From the NCBI GenBank assembly GCA_036245805.1, contig BTRK01000006.1:3203613-3267612 (forward strand): a DNA stretch of 64,000 bases, read 5' to 3'. The notes under the pieces were generated by a model. The model saw nothing but the letters and a program-made list of their open reading frames with translations, was not told the origin of the DNA and searched no databases. Both the position numbers and the translations under genes were made by a program. Of the stretch, positions 56,206 to 64,000 are shown piece by piece. Position 1 is the first letter of the stretch. The number at the start of each line of letters is the position of its first letter. The stretch is from Pristionchus mayeri (taxonomy: Eukaryota > Nematoda > Chromadorea > Rhabditida > Neodiplogasteridae).

Positions 56206-56578
56206 TCCTCTTTCGCTGAATTGTGACAGTTATATTGTAATTTCGAAATTAACTAGGTGAGGTGATCACCGTCGGGTGATAATTGGGATTACATAAAGTG
56301 TCCGAATGAGTGTCTCGGGAGTTCGGAATATTACTATTTTTTTGGGTAACGAACAAAGAAATATCCGAAATTTGGGGCAACTGCCAGACATTTGAGTGTC
56401 AAAAAATCAAAAGTATTTTTCAAGATATCAAAATATTGTGAAAATATGTTCAAAATATCAGTTTTCAATGTGTGTCAAGTAGACCAACATTTCTTTGATG
56501 ACATCGTGATGTGTTTTTGTAAACAAAATTTGTTTCAGTACGAGAACGAAACAAAATCTCACAAGGGATTCAAACCCA
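56206..56578. other. Junction region between ADAM remnant and duplicated block
   Basis: Contains one end of a GGCACTAGGTCGG-type MITE (TAGGTGAGGTGATCACCGTCG near 56253) without its partner. No protease catalytic exon was found. Confidence 0.45.
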
Positions 56579-57442
56579 TACAGGTCACTGTCCCTTCAGT
56601 TCACACTAGAAATCGAACGATGAGAGAGTGAATCGAATGAACTCTGCGGACCGCTTGCACTCTCATGAGCAAACTATGCAAGTCACCAATCGGGAAATGG
56701 GATCAAGTATGTTCATATCTGATGCTTTCGTGCAACAAACCTCAAGTACCATTGAGCGAACATCATGGTACACTCATAATTGGGATTTCAGTAGTGTTCA
56801 CAATTCGGGTCTCCTTCTCTCCATTTACAAATTATTTAGATTCGCTGAGTTACGTGAGAATTTGTGATTCGCCGGCCGGGCATGTGCCATATCTCGTAGC
56901 ATCAACATACTAACAGTGGAAAGCTTTTCATCGTTCGCCCTTGGACAGGATACCTTGATTCGAACATCCCCTGATGCACTAACGGTATTTATTAGAGGTA
57001 TGTCTTGTAGGCGAGATCAGAAGGAGTGCTCTTCCCCTGTTCCTTCTCTCACTTTCCCTTTCTGTGAATTCATTGCAAAGGGAACCGTGGCGAAATGGGA
57101 AAAAAATGAGAGGGAATCCCGTTCAGCTCTTATTAGGGCACCCCATTTCTTCCCATTTTCCTCACTTATCCTTTGACCACCAATTCGGCAATTTCTTTCT
57201 CATCTTTATTCGCAGGGGCACCAATCAGGCACGAGAAAGGGAATTCATGCCAATCAGATGTAATTAGGGATGGAAAATCAAGAAATGATTTTATGAATTA
57301 TGCGATCTTTCCGATAAGCTCGTAGAGGACGCATGCAGAATTAGGAAGGTAATTCCCTGCAAATCTATCCCCTGAGGTAATTGAAACGCGGGTCTAGACA
57401 GTATCCTCATTTCCTTTGGTTCGCTGATCCCAATAAGGAAGT
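56579..57442 (-). repeat. Inverted partial copy of the duplicated block
   Basis: Reverse complement of about 7345-8250 (and 58010-58940), lacking ~75 bp that end at a GCACCAAT word. The right junction to the direct copy, at CTCGGAATTCAAGTCT, shows overlap of a few bases. Confidence 0.85.
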
Positions 57443-60400
57443 CGGCTCGGAATTCAAGTCTAACGACCGGGTCGCTTTCGAGGCTGGTCCATTCAACTTC
57501 CTTGTTGAGATCAGCGAACCAAGCGAAGTGAGGATACCATCCAGACCCCCTCCCCAATTACCTCTAGGGATGGCTTTGGAAGACATTACTCTCTCCCCTG
57601 TTTCTGCAATTTCATCGCCGAGACAGAACGTGGAATGATTTTATTGCTAGGTATTCCGAGCCAATCTCTTTGTTGGGATCAGCTAAACGAGAGGAACAGT
57701 GTATATTATCTAGACACCCTTCCCAATTACATCTAGACACGGTATCGCATACAATTACTCTCCCTGTAATGCGTGCTCTCTCAGCAATCTCAAAGTTGAG
57801 CCAGTACGGATAATATGGTTTCAATTTTCGGGGTATTTCGGGTGAGTTTCGGATGCGTTTCAGGTGCATCAGATAGCTCATAAGCTCATGACTTATGTAG
57901 CGCACCTGAAACATACCGGAAAATGAGCATGAATGACCTGGAAGTTGATACGCTAATGGATAATCATTTCCTGCGAGAAGCCATCCCCTCCATCCCCTCT
58001 TTCTAGGTATTCCGAGCCGACTTCCTTATTGGGATCAGCGAACCAAAGAAAATAAAAATACTGTCTAGACCCGCGTTTCAATTACCTCAGGGGATAGATT
58101 TGCAGGGAATTACCTTCCTAATTCTGCATGCGTCCATACGAGCTTATCGGAAAGATCGCATAATTCATAAAATCATTTCTTGATTTTCCATCCCTAATTA
58201 CATCTGATTGACATGAATTCCCTTTCTCGTGCCTGATTGGTGCTCGGATCGTAAATTTCATTCGGGATTTTCCTCTCTGTTCTCAGGTAATGTGCACAAT
58301 CAATCACCAGATTTTACAGCCCCTGCGAATAAAGATGAGAAAGAAATTGCCGAATTGGTGGTCAAAGGATAAGTGAGGAAAATGGGAAGAAATGGGGTGC
58401 ACTAATAAGAGCTGAACGGGATTCCCTCATTTTTTTCCCATTTCGCCACGGTTCCCTTTGCAATGAATTCACAGAAAGGGAAAGTGAGAGAAGGAACAGG
58501 GGAAGAGCACTCCTTCTGATCTCGCCTACAAGACATACCTCTAATAAATACCGTTAGTGCATCAGGGGATGTTCGAATCAAGGTATCCTGTCCAAGGGCG
58601 AACGATGAAAAGCTTTCCACTGTTAGTATGTTGATGCTACGAGATATGGCACATGCCCGGCCGGCGAATCACAAATTCTCACGTAACTCAGCGAATCTAA
58701 ATAATTTGTAAATGGAGAGAAGGAGACCCGAATTGTGAACACTACTGAAATCCCAATTATGAGTGTACCATGATGTTCGCTCAATGGTACTTGAGGTTTG
58801 TTGCACGAAAGCATCAGATATGAACATACTTGATCCCATTTCCCGATTGGTGACTTGCATAGTTTGCTCATGAGAGTGCAAGCGGTCCGCAGAGTTCATT
58901 CGATTCACTCTCTCATCGTTCGATTTCTAGTGTGAACTGAAGGGACAGTGACCTGTATTTCGAAACTCCCGGCCATCATTTGTTCCCCACCTTCTTCGTT
59001 ATGCATTGAATGAACTGGAAAAAAATGGAATCGCGCGTCCCACTACGTGTGTACCACTACATGGGAGTTCCATAGCGTGATCACAGGGGCGCGTTAGGAA
59101 AATGGTGAATGCTCTCATCATTATCCACACTCTCTCTCCTATCTGACCTGCAAGAACGCGCTTAATGAGAAGATATGTTCTCAAGAAGCCTTAGCTGGGC
59201 GGAGCTAACTCCTCGCCAGTAATTAATAGAGCTCCGGTCGGCGTATATCTCGTTTATCTCATTGTTCCATATTGTTGCTGTTAGAATGAGTTATCAGTTT
59301 CGCGCATTATGGAAGTTTACGTCTCTATTTTAAGTCTGACGCCAATGTTATTATGAGAGACATCACGAGAGAATCACCTTCTCCGCGGCGGAAAACACAA
59401 AATCATCCTATCCAGATCTAAACTTGGTGTAAAGTATTTCGGATGATGCTCTTTCAAACTGCGTCGTCAGAATTTTGATAACTGCCGTCATCTTCGAGAT
59501 TCAGAAGGCCAAACTTGGGACACTCACTTTTTAGGGGTCAAATCGAGCCCACTTAAACGGTCATAAGTCGATTTAAAATGTAGATATAAACTCGTTCTTT
59601 GTTTAGAAAGAAAGCTGAGAACACTATCTATAACTTTTCTATTGAATATGTCATTCCTCGTGTACATACCAGTTCGGGGTGGTCGGGTCGACCAAAAATG
59701 AGCGAATTCTGGAAATCGGAAAAACTCGGCTGAATGAATACGCGCGATTGATAGACATTATGAGTGACTAACTTGACGCCAAAAATTAGCCAAATCGAAA
59801 GGGGTAAAAAAATGGGCGTGACTTTTTGTCCGGCGACGTCAGAATGAGTCCCAGACCAAAGTACCCTCTTAGCTCCAACTGGCAGCTATTAGACTCAAAT
59901 CTGTCCAAAATCATCCAAAACGACATTTAGAATTGTTTCCGAGCCCAATACAGTACTCCCATTGGGCACAAATTACTAGAGACCGTCTAACAATTGATCA
60001 ATCGAGTAATGAAATTGATACTCGATTGACTCAATCGAGTATCCTTTGTTACTCGATTGATTGCCCTTTCTCTCCCCTCGTCAATCGATTAATTTCACCC
60101 TTCTTTCGTCGAACAGTGCGGCCTCGCGCTCTAATTTGATTACTCGAGTATCATTTGTTACTCGTTTGCCCAATCGAGTAATCAATCGATTGGGAATCGA
60201 TTTAATTCATCAATTGATTGATTTGTAACTCGATTAACCGGCCAATCAATTGACGAAGGGAATCGAATGAGTTTCATTTCTCGTCAATCGTGAAATGAGT
60301 AATTCAATTGACGGTCTCTACAAATTACGACCGGACCAGAAAATTGAAAATCGATTTTCCGATCCCTCTAAACCTGTGAGCTTGGCCCATATGTACTAAA

Positions 60401-62002
60401 TCTCTTTCTAATAAAGTTCTAATGTCCCTCTAAACTTATTGGAGAAAGTGCTCACCTATACATGCGAAATTTCGTATCAGGGAACCAAGAAAAGGCGCAA
60501 AAATGCACTTCAGATCATCATAGTCCTAGGGACCCGATTTATAGCTAGAAATGTAGAGCACGATGAGCTAAACATTTCATCTGTTGAAGATGAGTCTCTA
60601 TATTTTCGTAGAAGCGAGCTACAGAGTCTAGAAGTTAGCAAAAAACGACGGGAAACGCGCCCGCGGTAGCGCTAAATAGAGGGGAGAGAGAGGGAGGTCA
60701 GGCGGCGAGAGCGCCAGACAGTTAGAGCGCGCGCTCTCGGGGGATTCTTATCGATTTCTTCCTAACTTCTAGGCACTGTAGCTCGCTTCTACGAAAAGAT
60801 AGAGACTCACTTTCAACAGATGAAATGTTTAGCTCATCATGCTCTACATTTTAGCTATAAATCGGGTCCCTAGGACTATGATGACCTGAAGTGCAGTTTT
60901 GCGCCTTTTCTTGGATCCCTGATACGAAAATTCGCAAGTATAGGTGAGCCCTTTCTCCAATAAGTTTAGAGGGACATTAGGACTTTATTAGAAAGAGATT
61001 TGGCACATATGGGCCAAGCTCCCAGGTTGAGAAGGATCTGAAAATTGATTTTAAATTTTCTGGACCGGTCGTAATTTGTTCCCAATGGGAGTACTGTAAT
61101 GGGCTCGTAAACAATTCTAAATGTAGTTTTGGATGATTTTGGACAGATTTGAGTCTAATAGCTGCCAGTTGGAGCTAAGAGGGTACTTTGGTCTGGGACA
61201 CATTCTGACGTCGCCGGACAAAAAGTCACGCCCATTTTTTTACCCCTTTCGATTTGGCTAATTTTTGGCGTCAAGTTAGTCACTCATATGTCTATCAATC
61301 GCGCGCATTCATTCAGCCGAGTTTTTCCGATTTCCAGAATTCACTCATTTTTGGTCGACCCGACAACCCCGAACTGGGATGTACACGAGGAATGACATGT
61401 TCAAAAGAAAAGTTATAGATAATGTTCTCTGCTTTCTTTCTAAACAAAGAACGAGTTTCTATCTACATTTTAAACCGACTTATGACCGTTTAAGTGGGCT
61501 CGTTTTGACCCCTAAAAAGTGAGTGTCCCAAGTTTAGCCTTCTGAATCTCGAAGATGACGGAAGTTATCAAAATTCTGACGACGCAGTTTGAAAAAGCAT
61601 CATCCGAAATACCTTGCGTCATGTTTTGATCAGGATTGGATGACGTTTGGTTTTACCGCCGCGAACCCCCCCTCAAATGGGCGATTTTCTCGCGATTCCT
61701 CTCTTATAAAAGTGAGATTTATTTCTCGTCATTCATGCTGCTGATCGGCAATGCTGCGCACAACCTTCTTCGTTTCCATCGGCGTCTCTCTCCTACTCGT
61801 TCTCATCTCGCTCTCAGTGATCTACCTGGAGCGACAGCAGGAGAGATTCGCCATCGATGACGATGAGGTACGCGAAGGATACGGTAGAGCAATGATCTGA
61901 CTCTCTTCAGTTTGCACGCTCTCTCGTCCCTCTGATCGGCGAGAGAGCGTGCAAACTGAAGCGAGTCAGACGATTGCTCCTACGGTAGGATTACAGAAGG
62001 AA
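57443..62002 (+). repeat. 4.55-kb segmental duplication, copy A'
   Basis: Direct counterpart of 6757-11307, including the foldback element (about 59395-61675), the hairpin MITE (about 61890-61982) and exon 1. It ends in intron 1 of P3. Confidence 0.9.
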
Positions 62003-63648
62003 GTAGTGGTCAGTGAGCAATGAAGAATGTGTACATCGTTTAGCAGTTGGACAGAACCACTTGAAGGTAGCAAAATAGTTTCTGATCATTTTCTTCATTT
62101 ATTTTCCCCACAGCATCTGATAAGCGATAAGTATCTGATCTGATAAGTGATAAGTTCACAGGGATTCCATACATTTACTCCCTTCAAGGGGGGGGGGAGT
62201 TTCAAAGCAAAAATGTGGACAAAACATGTCCGCATTGTTCTTGTTCTAGGTAAGATTGATAGATAGGGATTGTAAATTTATGGCTCGAAAGGGGGATCAG
62301 GAATAAGGAAGCAAAAGTGGGGAGCTAATACCGGAATATTTTTAGGTTGGATTGATAGCAATGAGTTGTAAACTCACGCTGGAAAGGGAAAGTTACGAGG
62401 AAATGGAGGTTTCAAAGATGGAACGATCAAGATCAATTTAAAGCCACTTCCGTGTCCGCTCTTGACGCATTTAGCGCGTTGGACGATTTAGGGGATCCCG
62501 AGGGATATCAGTTGGATCAATCGCCTGGAGTAATGGTCTACCTCAAAAATCCTGTTTATTTTTTTCAGGTTCCCAGCTGGTGTCCTCCCACTGGTGTCTG
62601 GAGTGAGTGGGTAACAACAGGAGACTGTCCGACCACGTGTGGCGGTGAGCTTGATGATAATCTCTGCAGCTCATATCGAATACTAGTGATGCCAAATCGG
62701 CGCGCGCTCTCCTCGTTTCACACGCTCTCTCGCCGGTCAGACAGAGCGAGAGAGCGTGTGAAACGAGGAGAGCGCGCGCCGATTTGGCATCACTATTGAA
62801 TACCATCAGAAACAAATTCATAGAAAATTTGAAGATAATGTGCAACAGTATGAAAACATTCCTCTGTGAAATATTGAAATCTAGCGAAAACTACTATTTC
62901 TGCAAGAATGGGCTTCCGGGGATGGTTTTGGATGATCGTGCCTCCTCATTCTACCTGATATAGCCAATTAAATATTTCTAATTGTAGGCTGTAGTGTAGC
63001 GACGAGGAGAAGGACGTGCACGACGCTGTGTGGAGATTGCCCATGCATGTGAGCGGAGATATTGATCTTTGCCTTTTGATCTTTGAACTTTATTTTGTGC
63101 ATTTCCAATATTCAACAGAAAACATGATTAGTGATATTTCTGATTTGCACCTTGAAAAGAGTTTGACAGAGATGATTATCTCTTTGGATTGCCCATGCAT
63201 GTGAGTTCTAACTGATTTTTGATCGTTTAAATTCGGACATTTCCAATGATGTAAGGATAATATGATCAACTATAAGTTTTACTAGCAATTTAAAAACAGT
63301 AAATGCAAAAATATCAGCGGTCCTTCGGAAGAAGTCGGTCCGTGCGGACTGGAGCTCTGTCCGTTCCCCTCTCCCGTTGGCACCTGCTGCAAACCGTTCA
63401 AGAAGATGCTCAATTGTACGTTTCAAAATACTCAGTTTACGATACTCAACACCTCCTACAGGAGCGCATGTTCAGCATAAAGTGAAGTGATATTTATAGA
63501 CCAAACGAACAACTTCTACTGCGGTGCCTCCAACATTCCCGCCATCCAGTGTCGGTCGTCCAGATTGAGGTTATTTTCACTGGCGGTGTATTTTATAAAA
63601 AACAATTTTAAACAATTTACGATGAGATAACTATTTATTTTCAGATAA
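61751..63648 (+). CDS. TSP1-type membrane protein with duplicated exon 1 (P3)
   Basis: Exons 61751-61867 (39-codon anchor, same peptide as F1 exon 1), 62569-62644 (WCPPTGVWSEWVTTGDCPTTCGG region), 62988-63048 (TRRRTCTTLCGDCPC), 63318-63415 (PCGLELCPFPSPVGTCC), 63500-63569 (NNFYCGASN) and 63645-63648 (stop). Every junction is in phase, and the last exons have the family lengths 61, 98 and 70 nt. No Ser/Thr stalk exon was found between 61868 and 62568; exon 1 joins directly, in phase, to the TSP1 exon, so the anchored domain sits close to the membrane, about 140 residues in all. The leader has lost the AG seen in F1 and gained an out-of-frame ATG at 61735. Extracellular TSP1 modules bind proteins or glycans; role unknown. 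Confidence 0.75.
62003..62568. other. P3 intron 1, unique part
   Basis: Non-homologous to the F1 side of the duplication. Contains a run of nine G near 62190. No stalk exon recognised. Confidence 0.45.
62684..62795. mobile_element. Perfect 112-bp hairpin MITE (in P3 intron)
   Basis: Arms of about 48 bp (TAGTGATGCCAAATCGGCGC and onward) are exact reverse complements around a 12-16 nt loop, flanked by TCGAATAC and TTGAATAC, an 8-bp target duplication with one mismatch. The perfect arms suggest a recent insertion. hAT-type by its TAGTG end. Confidence 0.9.
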
Positions 63649-63649
63649 C

Positions 63650-64000
63650 CAGCTCATCTTACGTATTTCATCTACCATTTCCTCGCCCCGCAACATATCA
63701 AAATCGACATCACGGACCATATTTTCACATTAAATAATAATAAAATTCTGATATCAGAGTCCTTGCAAATTGATGAATCGAGATAAACTCCGCTATATTT
63801 CTCAGTATTTCTTTCACCCTACTGCTAATCGTTACCATTCTGCAAAAAATAGAAATAATGTATCTCGGTTGTAACTAAGTGGATTTTTGACTATATTGTT
63901 CTGTAATTCTGAACAATGGATTCAATTTGAGTGAACAATTCCCAATGTTTTCTCATTCTCCTCTCTCATTCCTCCATTCATTTCTCCATCTTTCGACGGC
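63650..64000. other. P3 3' flank
   Basis: AT-rich, AATAATAATAAA near 63736 could contain a polyadenylation signal. No further gene before the window ends. Confidence 0.4.

Noticed and set aside
6479..62795. Hairpins considered as structured RNAs, terminators or CRISPR-like repeats
   Set aside because: Target duplications, inverted ends and multiple dispersed copies identify them as MITEs; no spacer-repeat pattern exists.

Overview
The window is nuclear DNA of a nematode, most likely a diplogastrid such as Pristionchus. This rests on small exons with short GT-AG (a few GC-AG) introns, TTTCAG-type acceptors placed just before start codons as in trans-spliced nematode genes, an RTE-clade retrotransposon, mariner elements and very dense hairpin MITEs. 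The genus is inferred, not proven. All gene models were built by eye from exon homology, splice sites and reading-frame phase; there is no transcript support.

Layout. 640-3034 (-): TSP1-type membrane protein (P1). 3455-6590: hairpins and a mariner element. 6757-11307: a 4.55-kb block carrying a 2.3-kb foldback element and, at its right end, a promoter plus exon 1; exon 1 belongs to F1, a membrane-anchored fascin-like protein (11066-12029, +). 13431-14694 (+): second TSP1 gene (P2). 16889-21337 (-): a broken fascin-like gene (F3) and a larger secreted fascin-like gene with one frameshift (F4). 22877-25422 (+): two tandem paralogues of unknown function (Q1, Q2). 26500-29455 (-): near-intact RTE element. 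30913-31572 (+): fascin-like F2, the inverted twin of F3. 32084-34735 (+): multi-Ig-like gene with lesions. 34800-36290: large palindrome. 36417-38278 and 42563-43875 (+): paralogous single-pass membrane proteins with Ser/Thr stalks (T1, T2). 38917-39403 (-): EF-hand protein. 39.8-41.3 and 48.85-50.37 kb: inverted pair of mariner-like elements. 44530-47098 (-): trypsin-like protease with a Thr/Pro-rich stalk. 51085-56205 (-): 3' part of an ADAM gene (end of protease domain, disintegrin, Cys-rich, TM). 56579-57442: inverted partial copy, then 57443-62002: direct copy of the 4.55-kb block, whose exon 1 now leads into a third TSP1 gene (P3, 61751-63648, +).

The main point of interest is modular. 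One 39-codon, phase-0 N-terminal anchor exon fronts two unrelated ectodomains: TSP1-like (P1, P2, P3) and fascin-like (F1). For P3 and F1 it is nearly identical DNA, because a segmental duplication carrying promoter and exon 1 ends inside intron 1, beside a hAT-type hairpin. The rest of the window records heavy transposon activity: at least three hairpin families with 8-bp target duplications, nested insertions, an empty/filled mariner site, and a MITE end that appears to serve as a splice acceptor.
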